DNA of 41,992 nt from Candidatus Pacearchaeota archaeon (GTDB taxonomy: Archaea > Nanobdellota > Nanobdellia > Pacearchaeales > GW2011-AR1), in contig JAGVWT010000008.1 of NCBI GenBank assembly GCA_018304175.1, forward strand, positions 1-41,992, in the 5' to 3' direction. A model generated the notes under the pieces. That model was not told the DNA's origin, searched no databases, and was given only the letters and a program-made list of their open reading frames with translations. Of this stretch, positions 27,490-37,282 are shown in pieces; the first letter of the stretch is position 1; the number at the start of each line of letters is the position of its first letter. The position numbers and the translations under genes are program-made.

Positions 27490-28650
27490 TTAAAACTTCA
27501 AGATTTTTTTTGATTCATCTAGAATTCTTCTTGAAAAAGTTTCAGAAGTTTCTCCAATCTGCTTTTCAATTGAGAGAGACTTCATCAGTTCTGGAATCAT
27601 TAAATTTAGACCTGAATTATTCTGTTTCGAAAAAACTTTAATTGTCTCACCTTCTATGTCTTCTGATTCTTCTACTTCAACATCAATATCTGGAGATTTT
27701 GTTTTGAGATTATGTGTGTTTTTCAGCATGAAATATGCATTTCTTTCCTTTGAGAAATCCTGAATTTTTTTAAAGTCAATATCTGAGACTTTAAAGTTTT
27801 CAACTTCGCCTTTAACTCTCAGTAAAACAACCTTATCATTCAAATTTCTTTTTCCAAGTTCAGTTATTATCTTTTCAGTATTTCCTGAATTTTCAGCTGT
27901 GAAAATTATTGGTTCAATTTCTTTTATTTTTAATTCTATTCTTTTCATCTTTTGGCTGTCATTTGTATTTACAATGTAAAATCTTCCATGTTTCAACTCT
28001 TCAAGCTCTGCAAAATTATTTGGGAATACAGGTCCTGGGTAGACAAAATTCTTGTACTGAAAATCAATATGCAAATGTCCTAAAGCGTAATAGTCCACAA
28101 GAGGCAAATCATTCTCTGAAACAGCTTCTATAGGCAAATCACCTTTGGCTTTGTCTATTGTAGTATGCAGCATTAAAATTCTAAAAAAACTCCCTTGAAT
28201 TTCTTCAAGTTTTATTCTTCTTAAATCTTTTACATCAAGCCCTGTTTTCTTTCCCGGATAACCATAAAAAACAATATTTTCATGAACAGTTGGTTTTAGA
28301 ATTATTTTGTCATTCTCTTCTACGAAATTAGCAACATTTTTACAGAAACCTGTTTTTTCCAAAACTTCCAAAAAAGTTTTTCCTGCTACAGAATAATCAT
28401 GACTTCCCCCAATTATGAAACAAGGTATTCCTGATTCCTTAATTTTCCTAAATTCTGCGAAAGTTTGTTTCAATATTTCTATTGGAGGGTAAGGGGAATC
28501 AAACAAATCTCCTGCAATCAATATGAAATCAACTTTCTCATCAATACAGGTTTTTACGGCTAATTTAAAGGATTCAAAATTCAAATCTTGCATTTCTTGC
28601 TGACGCCAACTTCCTAGGTGAACGTCAGCCATATGTGCAAATTTCACCAT
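27490..28650 (-). CDS. mre11: DNA double-strand break repair nuclease Mre11
   Basis: MADVHLGSWRQ, AGDLFD, GGSHDY, LGHLHI phosphoesterase motifs; adjacent to rad50. Confidence 0.93.
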   Translation of the reverse strand: MVKFAHMADVHLGSWRQQEMQDLNFESFKLAVKTCIDEKVDFILIAGDLFDSPYPPIEILKQTFAEFRKIKESGIPCFIIGGSHDYSVAGKTFLEVLEKTGFCKNVANFVEENDKIILKPTVHENIVFYGYPGKKTGLDVKDLRRIKLEEIQGSFFRILMLHTTIDKAKGDLPIEAVSENDLPLVDYYALGHLHIDFQYKNFVYPGPVFPNNFAELEELKHGRFYIVNTNDSQKMKRIELKIKEIEPIIFTAENSGNTEKIITELGKRNLNDKVVLLRVKGEVENFKVSDIDFKKIQDFSKERNAYFMLKNTHNLKTKSPDIDVEVEESEDIEGETIKVFSKQNNSGLNLMIPELMKSLSIEKQIGETSETFSRRILDESKKILKF

Positions 28651-28684
28651 AAAACTTACTTAGTATAGAACTATTTAAAGATGA

Positions 28685-29251
28685 TTATGGTGAAATTTTT
28701 ATCTCCAACACAAAAAGATTTTCAAAAAATAGATTCTCCTTTGATACTATTTTTTTCTTGAAATTTTGTTTTTTTAGTTCTAAATTTATTTTGCTTTTAG
28801 GAGTTAGGGAACTCAAAACAAGAAATGCTTTTCCGTTTTTCGTGAGATGATTTTTCAGTTTTTTTAGAAATCTCAAAATTATTTCATCACCTTTTTTTCC
28901 TCCCGTAGTTGAAATTCGCGAAGATTTTGGTTCTTTGTTGTAAATTGGTAAATAAGGAGGATTAAAAATTATCAAATCATATTTTCCTTTCACATTTGAG
29001 AGTAAATCAGATTTTATAACATCAAAGCCAAGTTTTTTGCATTCATTAACGGCTTTTGGATTTATGTCAACTCCAAATATATTTTTCACATGGAGTTTCT
29101 TAGCTGTCTTTAACTGAACACCAGAACCAACCCCTATTTCAAGAAATTTTAATTTAGGATTTTTCTTTAACAACAGAAGTAATTTTTCCTCAAGGACCTT
29201 AGACAAAAGAAAAGAATCTTCAGAAGGAATGTAAATTGAAGTTTCTTGCAT
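28685..29251 (-). CDS. HemK2/Mtq2-like class I methyltransferase
   Basis: FLEIGVGSGVQ SAM motif; NPPYLP catalytic motif. Confidence 0.85.
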   Translation of the reverse strand: MQETSIYIPSEDSFLLSKVLEEKLLLLLKKNPKLKFLEIGVGSGVQLKTAKKLHVKNIFGVDINPKAVNECKKLGFDVIKSDLLSNVKGKYDLIIFNPPYLPIYNKEPKSSRISTTGGKKGDEIILRFLKKLKNHLTKNGKAFLVLSSLTPKSKINLELKKQNFKKKIVSKENLFFENLFVLEIKISP

Positions 29252-29253
29252 TT

Positions 29254-29673
29254 TTAGCCGAACAAGCTATTTAGGTAATTAACTATTTCCTGCCTGAAAA
29301 AATAAATACCTGTTAAAGCTGCGAGTATTAGAACTAACAATATTGAGATAGTTATTATCAATGTAGCTCTTGGATTCTTACGAGTTTCTTCATCTTCATA
29401 GTTTGATACTTTTTGCATTGATTTGTTATTTTGTGGTGTTTGTGAAGGAATTGCTCCTGTTTTCTGAGAAAAAGCAATTGGTTTTTTTTTATCTTGCTGT
29501 TGAAAGTCCTGTGGCTTTTGTGACATTTCTAAACCGCTTGATTGTAATTCCCTAGCGGCACTTTCTATCTCTTCTTTACTATATCCGGCGTTGTAAAAAC
29601 TTTGCATCGCCTGCTGAAGCGACTCTCCTTTAATTAAAGCCATTTTCAACCCTTCAACAATTTCTTTTTTCAT
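29254..29673 (-). CDS. Tail-anchored small protein with UBA-like helical N-terminus
   Basis: GLKMALIKGESLQQAMQSFYNAGYSKEEIESAARELQ; Gln-rich linker; C-terminal TM. Confidence 0.6.
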   Translation of the reverse strand: MKKEIVEGLKMALIKGESLQQAMQSFYNAGYSKEEIESAARELQSSGLEMSQKPQDFQQQDKKKPIAFSQKTGAIPSQTPQNNKSMQKVSNYEDEETRKNPRATLIITISILLVLILAALTGIYFFRQEIVNYLNSLFG

Positions 29674-29674
29674 T

Positions 29675-31009
29675 TTATATTTCTATTTTATGTGAGTTGC
29701 TCAATAGATGATATTGTTTTTTACTGTAACCAAGTTCAGCGGCAAGCTCTTCCATTGGTTTGAGCATTTGAACAGGGCCGTGAGAAGGAATTACATTTTG
29801 AGGATTTACCATCGTAATTAAATCTCTTATATCTTCTTTTCCTCCGTGTCCTGAAACATGAACTTCATCGAAAAGTCGCGTCCCGAATTTTTCTATTCTT
29901 CTGTCCATAATTTCTTTATTTTTTATATTTACTGGAACAGGAATTGTTTTTGAAGAAAAAACTAGATTGTCATTTTTTCTGAACTGGAATGGAAGTTCAT
30001 TTTTTGAGATTCTGTCAAGAATACTCCCTGGTTCGCCTTGATGTCCTGTACAAACAACAAGATATTTTTCCCTTTCAGCCTCGACTTTTCGCAAAGCTGA
30101 ATGTAATTGGTTCCTGTATGTTTTCAATTCAATATCTTTTCTAAACTCTGCAAGATTATTTGCCCTCGCGGCAGAAACATATCTGTTAAGGCTTCTTCCT
30201 AAAAAGAGAATTTTTCTGTCAATTTTTTTTCCGAATTCAACAATGCTTTGCAAACGCGCAATGTGTGATGAAAAAGTTGTCACAAAAATTCCTGTTCTAT
30301 CGTTTCTTACTGTCGAGAAAACCTCATGTAACATATTTCTTGCGACTCTCTCGCTTGGTGTTTTGATTTTATGGCTACAGTAAAGTGAATCAGCAATTAT
30401 AGCCTTTACACCTTCTTTTGATAATCTTTTCAATGCTGCGTAGTTCGGAGGATTTCCCATAACAGGCGTGTTGTCGAGTTTGAAGTCATTCCCATAAATC
30501 ACAGCTCCTTCTTTTGTATGAAGTGCAATCATTGTCGTGTGAGGGATGGAGTGAGTCATGTGAATAAACTCTGCAGTATATTCTGAATTTTTTCCTTTAA
30601 TTTTTATAGAAGAATTAACTTGAACTGTTTTTATTTTGTTTGGGATTTGTTTTCTTTCATCATCCATTATTCGTTTCAAAACAGTCATTGTCATCGGAGA
30701 GCCGATCACGGGAGCTTTGTATCTGTAACTTATGTATGGCGTCGCACCTATATGGTCTAAATGTCCGTGACTTAAAAAAATCGCCCTTACCTTGTCCCTT
30801 ATTCCTAATTTATCGAGAATCAAATCATCAGGAAGAGCTCCTTTTCTCCTCAAAATTTTTTCATTGTATTCCTTAACATCCTCTTCCTGTAGTTCAACAA
30901 CTGCTGGCATGTATAACCCCATGTCAAATATAAAAGCATCATCGCCGACTTTAACTACAGTCATATTTCTTCCCACTTCACTATACCCACCAATTGCGTA
31001 AATTTCCAT
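29675..31009 (-). CDS. Archaeal RNase J (beta-CASP ribonuclease)
   Basis: FLSHGHLDHIGATPYI; HMTHSIPHTTMIALHT; VHVSGHGGKED; SHGPVQML. Confidence 0.92.
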   Translation of the reverse strand: MEIYAIGGYSEVGRNMTVVKVGDDAFIFDMGLYMPAVVELQEEDVKEYNEKILRRKGALPDDLILDKLGIRDKVRAIFLSHGHLDHIGATPYISYRYKAPVIGSPMTMTVLKRIMDDERKQIPNKIKTVQVNSSIKIKGKNSEYTAEFIHMTHSIPHTTMIALHTKEGAVIYGNDFKLDNTPVMGNPPNYAALKRLSKEGVKAIIADSLYCSHKIKTPSERVARNMLHEVFSTVRNDRTGIFVTTFSSHIARLQSIVEFGKKIDRKILFLGRSLNRYVSAARANNLAEFRKDIELKTYRNQLHSALRKVEAEREKYLVVCTGHQGEPGSILDRISKNELPFQFRKNDNLVFSSKTIPVPVNIKNKEIMDRRIEKFGTRLFDEVHVSGHGGKEDIRDLITMVNPQNVIPSHGPVQMLKPMEELAAELGYSKKQYHLLSNSHKIEI

Positions 31010-31044
31010 TTTGCCTCTTTGACAATTATATTATAAAAAAGAAG

Positions 31045-31069
31045 TTTAAAAATTCTTAGAATTTTTAAA
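31045..31069. repeat. Perfect inverted repeat in divergent intergenic region
   Basis: TTTAAAAATTC-TTA-GAATTTTTAAA between RNase J (-) and rnp2 (+). Confidence 0.7.
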
Positions 31070-31184
31070 TGTGGTTTGTTAACACAAAAATCCAATAATT
31101 TAAGGTTGAGTATTTAAGATATAATGGAGGATCTAGTTAGGTAGGTAGGAATAAAAATATAAACATTATTTTCGTTTTTGTAAA

Positions 31185-31466
31185 ATGGCATTAAAATCAC
31201 TAAAACCTTCAATGAGAGAAAAGAAGAGATATCTCCTACTTAAAGGAAACAATCTTAATGAAGACGTTGAAAAGACCATTTTAGATTTCATTGGAATTTT
31301 GGGGATGTCAAAAGCAGGTTTTAAGTGGATTAAAAGAGGGAAAAATTCTGCAATAATTTCTGTAAACAGGGAAATGATGAATGAAGTGAGAGCTTCGTTC
31401 AGTGCTTCAAAAAATGACATAGTTGTTGAGAAAGTTTCTGGTAGTTTGAAGAAGTTGAAGAAGTGA
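31185..31466 (+). CDS. rnp2: RNase P protein component 2 (Pop5 family)
   Basis: MREKKRYLLLKGNN...FIGILGMSKAGFKWIK...NREMMNEVRASFS. Confidence 0.85.
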   Translation: MALKSLKPSMREKKRYLLLKGNNLNEDVEKTILDFIGILGMSKAGFKWIKRGKNSAIISVNREMMNEVRASFSASKNDIVVEKVSGSLKKLKK

Positions 31467-31596
31467 GTAATTTTTAACCCATAACATTTTTAAAGCCATA
31501 TTTCTTGTATTTTTTGAGAGAAAAGAAACGGAAATTTATATTATAAGTTTCTCTTAAATTAAATAAATAGAATGAAGATGTACACATAAAATGGAA

Positions 31597-32316
31597 ATGC
31601 CAATGGATTTTCAGCATCAGGCAATGGGCTATGATCGTACAGCTACGATGTTTTCACCAGAAGGAAAACTCTTGCAAGTTGAGTATGCAGAGAAGGCGAT
31701 AAAATGGGGAAGCGCAAGCATAGGAATGGTTTGTAATGATGGAGTTATGATTCTCGCTGACAAAAGAATTGATGAAAAATTAATCACGCCAACATCTTCA
31801 AGCAAGATTTCTGAAATTGATTCGCACATAATCGCAAGTTCTGCAGGAATTGTGGCAGACGCAAGAGTTTTAATCGAAAGGTCACAGGTTTTGGCACAGC
31901 AACACAGAGTAACATACGATTCTCCGATAGAGCCAGAAACAATAATAAAAGAAATCTCAAATATAAAACAACAGTTTACACAATACGGTGGAGCAAGGCC
32001 GTTTGGAGTTGCTATAATGGTTGCTGGAATAAACAATGGCAAAACAGAATTGTATGCAAGCGACGTCACTGGAAATTACTTTTCTTACCATGCAAATGCA
32101 ATAGGTGAAAACGACGAAAAAATAAGGGAAAAATTAAGAGAAGAATACAGAAAGGATTTAACAATAAAAAAAGGTGCGAAGATAGCCCTGAATATATTTA
32201 AAGAAATCAGAGGAGATAAATTTGATTTTGATAAATTTGAATTGGCTTTCATCAAGAAAGATAATATCAAAATAGAAAAAATTGAAGGCGAAGAATTAAA
32301 GAATTTTGTGAAATGA
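31597..32316 (+). CDS. psmA: 20S proteasome alpha subunit
   Basis: MGYDRTATMFSPEGKLLQVEYAEKAIKWGSASIG. Confidence 0.95.
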   Translation: MPMDFQHQAMGYDRTATMFSPEGKLLQVEYAEKAIKWGSASIGMVCNDGVMILADKRIDEKLITPTSSSKISEIDSHIIASSAGIVADARVLIERSQVLAQQHRVTYDSPIEPETIIKEISNIKQQFTQYGGARPFGVAIMVAGINNGKTELYASDVTGNYFSYHANAIGENDEKIREKLREEYRKDLTIKKGAKIALNIFKEIRGDKFDFDKFELAFIKKDNIKIEKIEGEELKNFVK

Positions 32317-32993
32317 TTATGACACAAACAATAGCAAGAATAAAACAAAAAGGAAAACATTTTGAAATACTCGTTGACCTTGACCAGGCATTAAAATATA
32401 AAAAAGGTGATAGCAACAGCGTCGATTTTTTGGAAACTGACAAAGTATTTACAGACTCAAAAAAAGGACTTGCTGCCAGTGTTTCTGACTTAAAAGATGC
32501 TTTTGGAACAGAAGACAGCTACGAAATTGCAAAAAAAATCGTAAAGAGCGGAGAAGTTTTGGTAACACAAGAGCACAGGGACGAAGAAAGGGACAAAAAA
32601 ATCAAACAGGTTGTTGACTTTCTTGTTGTAAATGCTTCTGACCCAAGGTCGGGAAACAAAATCTCGCCTGAAAAAATAAAAACAGCCTTGCAGGAAGCAC
32701 ATGTCAACATAAAAAATGTTCCTGTTGAAAATCAAATCAATGAAATAATCGCACATGTAAGCAAAATCATGCCGATAAAGATATCTTCAAAAAAAATTAA
32801 ATTGACAATTCCTGCAATTCACACAGGAAAAGTTTATGGTCTGATAAATCAGTACAAAGAAAAAGAAGAATGGATGGGAAATGGGGATTTGGAAGCAGTA
32901 GTTGTGATTCCTGTTGGACTAACAATGGATTTTTATGATAAATTAAATTCAGCGACAAAAGGAGCTGTATTAACAGAGGAGATTAAACAATAA
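32313..32993 (+). CDS. SBDS-family ribosome maturation factor (Sdo1-like)
   Basis: ARIKQKGKHFEILVDLDQALKYKKG...; start overlaps psmA stop. Confidence 0.93.
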   Translation: MIMTQTIARIKQKGKHFEILVDLDQALKYKKGDSNSVDFLETDKVFTDSKKGLAASVSDLKDAFGTEDSYEIAKKIVKSGEVLVTQEHRDEERDKKIKQVVDFLVVNASDPRSGNKISPEKIKTALQEAHVNIKNVPVENQINEIIAHVSKIMPIKISSKKIKLTIPAIHTGKVYGLINQYKEKEEWMGNGDLEAVVVIPVGLTMDFYDKLNSATKGAVLTEEIKQ

Positions 32994-32994
32994 A

Positions 32995-33660
32995 ATGACA
33001 AACAGAGAAATTGTAATTCCTGGAGAAATAATTGTTGAAGGGGAAAAATATTTGCCTGGAGAAGGAACTGAGAGAAGGGGAAATAAAATCGTGGCTATAA
33101 GATACGGCTTAGCTGAAGAATCAAAAGAGTTAGTGAAAGTCATACCATTATCAGGAGTTTATCATGCAAGGAGAGGAAATGCTATTATTGGAAGCGTTGA
33201 GAATATAACATTTAATGGATGGCAAATTGACATTGGAACACCTGAAAATGCATTTTTACCATTGTCCGAAGTTCCTGGATTTGTAAACAAAAACTCGCTC
33301 GATGAAGTTATGAATATCAGAGACTCATTAGTTGCTAAAATTATTGACATAAACAAAAGAGGAATTGACTTGACAATAAAAGGAAAGGGGCTCGGAAAAA
33401 TCGACGAAGGAATTATAATGGAAATAAACTCAAACAAAGTCCCGAGAATCATTGGGAAAGAAGGAAGCATGATAAACATTATAAAGACGGAAACAGGATG
33501 CAACATAACTGTCGGACAGAATGGTTTAATTTGGATTTCCGGAGATAGTACAGAAAATGAACTTCTAGCAAAGAAAGCAATATTGTTTATTGCTGAAAAA
33601 TCATATATTGAAGGTCTTACGGAAGAAGTAAAAAAATGGTTCGAAAAGGAGAAAAAATAA
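32995..33660 (+). CDS. rrp4: Exosome subunit Rrp4 (S1 + KH)
   Basis: VIPGEIIVEGEKYLPGEGTERRGNKIVAIRYGL; VPRIIGKEGSMINIIKTETGCNI. Confidence 0.95.
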   Translation: MTNREIVIPGEIIVEGEKYLPGEGTERRGNKIVAIRYGLAEESKELVKVIPLSGVYHARRGNAIIGSVENITFNGWQIDIGTPENAFLPLSEVPGFVNKNSLDEVMNIRDSLVAKIIDINKRGIDLTIKGKGLGKIDEGIIMEINSNKVPRIIGKEGSMINIIKTETGCNITVGQNGLIWISGDSTENELLAKKAILFIAEKSYIEGLTEEVKKWFEKEKK

Positions 33661-33661
33661 A

Positions 33662-34378
33662 ATGACTAAAAAAGACTTCAAGCGTTCTGACGGAAGAAAA
33701 TTTGATGAAGTCAGGAAAATGACGGCGAAAGTCGGAGTGATTCCAAACGCCGATGGAAGTGCAATGTTTTCATTCGGAGATACAATCGCAATCGCTGCAG
33801 TTTACGGACCAAAGAAAATGCATCCGCAGCATTTGCAGAACCCTGAAAAAGGAGTTTTAAGATACACGTATCACATGATGAGTTTTTCAGTCACAGAGAG
33901 AATTCGTCCTGGACCAAACAGAAGAAGCATGGAAATCAGCAAAATATCTGAATGGGCTTTAGAACCTGTTGTTATGATTGATAAATATCCTGGAACTGTA
34001 ATTGATGTTCACGTGAATATTTTGCAGGCAAACGCTTCAACGAGATGTGCAGGAATAAATGCTGCAGCTCTCGCAATAGCACACGCAGGAGTTTCAATGA
34101 AAGATATGGTTTCAAGTGTTTCAATTGGAAAACTTGACAAGCAACTTGTTGTTGATGTTTCAAAAGATGAAGAAGATTATGAAGAAGGCGAAGGTGCAAC
34201 AGACATTCCAATAACTTTTACAGACGAGGGCAAGATTACACACATACAAGTTGACGGAAGCATTGAAACAGAACAGCTCAAAGAAGCAATTCAGCTTGCA
34301 AGAAAAGCATGTAAGGAAATTTATGAGGTCCAGAAAAAAGCATTAAAAGAATCCTTAGACATAAACAAAAATAAATAA
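33662..34378 (+). CDS. rrp41: Exosome subunit Rrp41
   Basis: RSDGRKFDEVRKMTAKVGVIPNADGSAMFSFGDT; RPGPNRRSMEISKI. Confidence 0.95.
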   Translation: MTKKDFKRSDGRKFDEVRKMTAKVGVIPNADGSAMFSFGDTIAIAAVYGPKKMHPQHLQNPEKGVLRYTYHMMSFSVTERIRPGPNRRSMEISKISEWALEPVVMIDKYPGTVIDVHVNILQANASTRCAGINAAALAIAHAGVSMKDMVSSVSIGKLDKQLVVDVSKDEEDYEEGEGATDIPITFTDEGKITHIQVDGSIETEQLKEAIQLARKACKEIYEVQKKALKESLDINKNK

Positions 34379-34382
34379 TAAA

Positions 34383-35189
34383 ATGGAAACAACAAAAGTA
34401 ACTGCTGAAAGAATAAAAGAATATCTTGAAAGTGGGAAGAGATTCGACGGAAGAAAACCGGACGAATTCAGGGAAATCTCAATTGAGACAGGAGTTTCAA
34501 AAAATGCAGAAGGAAGTGTAAGGGTAAAAATAGGAAAAACAGATGTTATTGCCGGAGTCAAAATGGAAGTTTCAGAGCCATACCCAGACTCTCCGGACAA
34601 GGGAAACTTAGTTGTTTCCGCAGAATTATTGCCTATGAGCTCTTCAAGATATGAAGCAGGTCCTCCAAAAATAGAGGCAATAGAACTCGCAAGAGTCACA
34701 GACAGAATAGTAAGGGAAAGCAAGTTTATTGACATGGAAGAATTATGCATAACAAAAGGAGAAAAAGTCTGGACAGTTTACATAGACATTTATTCCATAA
34801 ACGCCGACGGAAATCTGCTTGATGCAGCAGGATTGGCTGCAATAGCTGCATTAAGAATTGCAAAGATGCCAAAGTATGACAAAAAAGAAGAAAAAATTAT
34901 CCGAGGAGAATTCACTGATAAAAACATTCCTTTGAAAAAAGAAACTCCAATATCAATTACAATTTATAAAATTGGAAATAGTTTAATAGTAGACCCTAAT
35001 ATTGAAGAAGAAGACGTCAGTGAAGCAAGGATAACAATAGGGTTTTGTGATGGAAAAATATCTTCAATGCAAAAAGGAGATCCAAAAGAAATAAGCATAG
35101 AAGAAATGACTTCTGCATTAGACATAACAAAAAAGTTATGGAAAAAAATCGCTGATAAATTAGAAGAAGAATTGGAAAAAGCAAAGTAA
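34383..35189 (+). CDS. rrp42: Exosome subunit Rrp42
   Basis: [45 protein letters not shown]. Confidence 0.95.
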   Translation: METTKVTAERIKEYLESGKRFDGRKPDEFREISIETGVSKNAEGSVRVKIGKTDVIAGVKMEVSEPYPDSPDKGNLVVSAELLPMSSSRYEAGPPKIEAIELARVTDRIVRESKFIDMEELCITKGEKVWTVYIDIYSINADGNLLDAAGLAAIAALRIAKMPKYDKKEEKIIRGEFTDKNIPLKKETPISITIYKIGNSLIVDPNIEEEDVSEARITIGFCDGKISSMQKGDPKEISIEEMTSALDITKKLWKKIADKLEEELEKAK

Positions 35190-35190
35190 A

Positions 35191-35568
35191 ATGACCAACA
35201 AGCAAGAATTTACAAAATATGAACGCGCGAGAATCCTTGGGGCGAGAGCTTTGCAGATAGCAATGAACGCGCCATTGCTTGTGAAAATAGAAAAAGAGGA
35301 GCTTGAAAAAATAAAATATGATCCATTAAAAATAGCAGAGATAGAACTTGACTCTGGAATATTACCTATTTCAGTTAGAAAGCCGATGCCTTCTAAAAAA
35401 GAGGATAAATTAAAGAGAGTAAAAGAAGGAAAAATAGATGATAAAAAGATAAAAGAAAAAGAAAATGAGACCGAAGAAGAAATCGCAGTAGAGGGAGAAA
35501 TAATGGAACTCGCAACTCCCGAAGATGAAGTGACAGAAGAAGTTGAAAACGAAGGAGATGAAGATTAG
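35191..35568 (+). CDS. rpoK: RNA polymerase subunit K (RPB6) with long acidic C-terminal extension
   Basis: [24 protein letters not shown]...[23 protein letters not shown] core, then about 55 aa of K/E/D-rich tail. Confidence 0.9.
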   Translation: MTNKQEFTKYERARILGARALQIAMNAPLLVKIEKEELEKIKYDPLKIAEIELDSGILPISVRKPMPSKKEDKLKRVKEGKIDDKKIKEKENETEEEIAVEGEIMELATPEDEVTEEVENEGDED

Positions 35569-35609
35569 GGAATAAAAAACATTATAAACAAGTTTTTTCT
35601 TTTTAATTA

Positions 35610-36767
35610 ATGGTTGTAGTTAAAGGGGTTTTTGGAAAAACAATTCTTGATTCTAGGAAGGAAAAAACAATTCAAGTTTTATTAAAAACAGACGTTGGGG
35701 AGTTCTCTGCAAGCTCGCCGAATGGAAAATCTCGCGGGAAATATGAAAAAGAACCTTACAAAAAAAGTATCGACAACGACATAAAAACATTAAGAAAATT
35801 TAGTGATTATTTTTCAGAAGAAGTCATAGAAGAATTTAGTGATTTGTTAGGGGTGGAAGATACTGTTGGAGATTTTGTTGGAGCAAATACTTTGTTTGCA
35901 TTTGAATCGGCAATTTTGAAAGCAATGTCAAAAGAGCAAAAAAAAGATATTTGGAAATTAGTTAATGGAGAAGGCAGAAAATTTCCAAGACTAGTTGGTA
36001 ATTGCATCGGTGGAGGAAAACATTCTCATAACGAGAAGAAGCCTGATTTCCAGGAATTTTTGCTAATACCAAAAGAAAAAACCGTAAAAGAATCTTTTGA
36101 GTTAATCAAGAAAATAAAAGACAACTTAAAACATGAATTAAAAATTTCAGACCAAAAATTTAAAGACAAAAAAAATGATGAAGATGCTTGGGAAACATCA
36201 TTAAACGAAAAAGAAGTTCTTGACATAGTAAAAAAACTCCAAGTTCCTTTTGGAGTTGACATTGCCGCTTCAACATTTCATAAGAGGCATAAATATATTT
36301 ATGAAAACCCTGCTCTTAAAAGGACTCGTGAAGAACAGATTGAATATCTTTCAAGCTTAATAAAAAATTTGGAGTTATTTTATGTTGAAGATCCATTTGA
36401 GGAAAACGACTTTGAAAGCTTCTCAAAACTTCTCAAGAGATTTCCAAACAGGTTAATCGTGGGTGATGATTTAACAGTCACGAATCCTGAAAGATTGAAA
36501 AAAGCTATTTCAATGAAAAGCGTCAATGCTTTAATCGTGAAGCCTAATCAAATTGGCTCTTTGATTGAAGTCAAAAATGTCTGCGAACTTGCAAGAAAAA
36601 ATAACATCAAAACAATCTTTTCGCACAGAAGCGGTGAAACAACAGAAAATATTCTAGCTGATTTGGCTTTTGGATTCCAGGCTGATTTCATAAAAACAGG
36701 AATTACAGGAAAAGAAAGGGAAGCAAAAATCAGAAGATTAATTGAGATTGAAAAGAATTTAGAATAA
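35610..36767 (+). CDS. eno: Enolase
   Basis: ILDSRKEKTIQV; NCIGGGKHSHNEKKPDFQEFL; YVEDPFEENDFE; VGDDLTVTNPE; KPNQIGSL; SHRSGETTE. Confidence 0.95.
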   Translation: MVVVKGVFGKTILDSRKEKTIQVLLKTDVGEFSASSPNGKSRGKYEKEPYKKSIDNDIKTLRKFSDYFSEEVIEEFSDLLGVEDTVGDFVGANTLFAFESAILKAMSKEQKKDIWKLVNGEGRKFPRLVGNCIGGGKHSHNEKKPDFQEFLLIPKEKTVKESFELIKKIKDNLKHELKISDQKFKDKKNDEDAWETSLNEKEVLDIVKKLQVPFGVDIAASTFHKRHKYIYENPALKRTREEQIEYLSSLIKNLELFYVEDPFEENDFESFSKLLKRFPNRLIVGDDLTVTNPERLKKAISMKSVNALIVKPNQIGSLIEVKNVCELARKNNIKTIFSHRSGETTENILADLAFGFQADFIKTGITGKEREAKIRRLIEIEKNLE

Positions 36768-37190
36768 GGGTTGATACCTATTTCTTGAAGGGTATATTTC
36801 AGTTGGAGGATAATCAACATCATTCACATTTGTTTTACTTCTTATCATAGAAATCATTTCATGTTCTTTTGGAACTCCAATTGCATTTAAAACATAAAAT
36901 AGCCTTAAGACACAATCCCTAATTGTTACACTATTTCTATTCTGAGTTAAACGTCTTTTGTAACCCACCATATTTCCTCTCGTATACCAGGATAAGTCTT
37001 CACTGACTGTTTTTAGAGCAACACGAATTTCAGGGTTTAGTATTAATTGGGCAATTTCATTAGGGCTTTTTCCTCTAAATTTTTTATTGTTGTTTAAATA
37101 ATCCGTCAATGACTTACCAAACTCTTCACTTGTGTAAGTATCTCTGAAACCTCCACTTTCACCGTTTGATACAAGATAAGCCAAACCCAT
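36759..37190 (-). CDS. Hypothetical protein
   Basis: 143-aa ORF convergent with eno, 9-bp overlap at the 3' ends. Confidence 0.5.
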   Translation of the reverse strand: MGLAYLVSNGESGGFRDTYTSEEFGKSLTDYLNNNKKFRGKSPNEIAQLILNPEIRVALKTVSEDLSWYTRGNMVGYKRRLTQNRNSVTIRDCVLRLFYVLNAIGVPKEHEMISMIRSKTNVNDVDYPPTEIYPSRNRYQPLF

Positions 37191-37282
37191 TGTATCTTAT
37201 CTTAAACATATTTTTTAAGTTTTGTTGTTCCTTATTTTAATGCCTACAGAAAATTTAAAAACGCATTTCTCTGTGAATTCTA

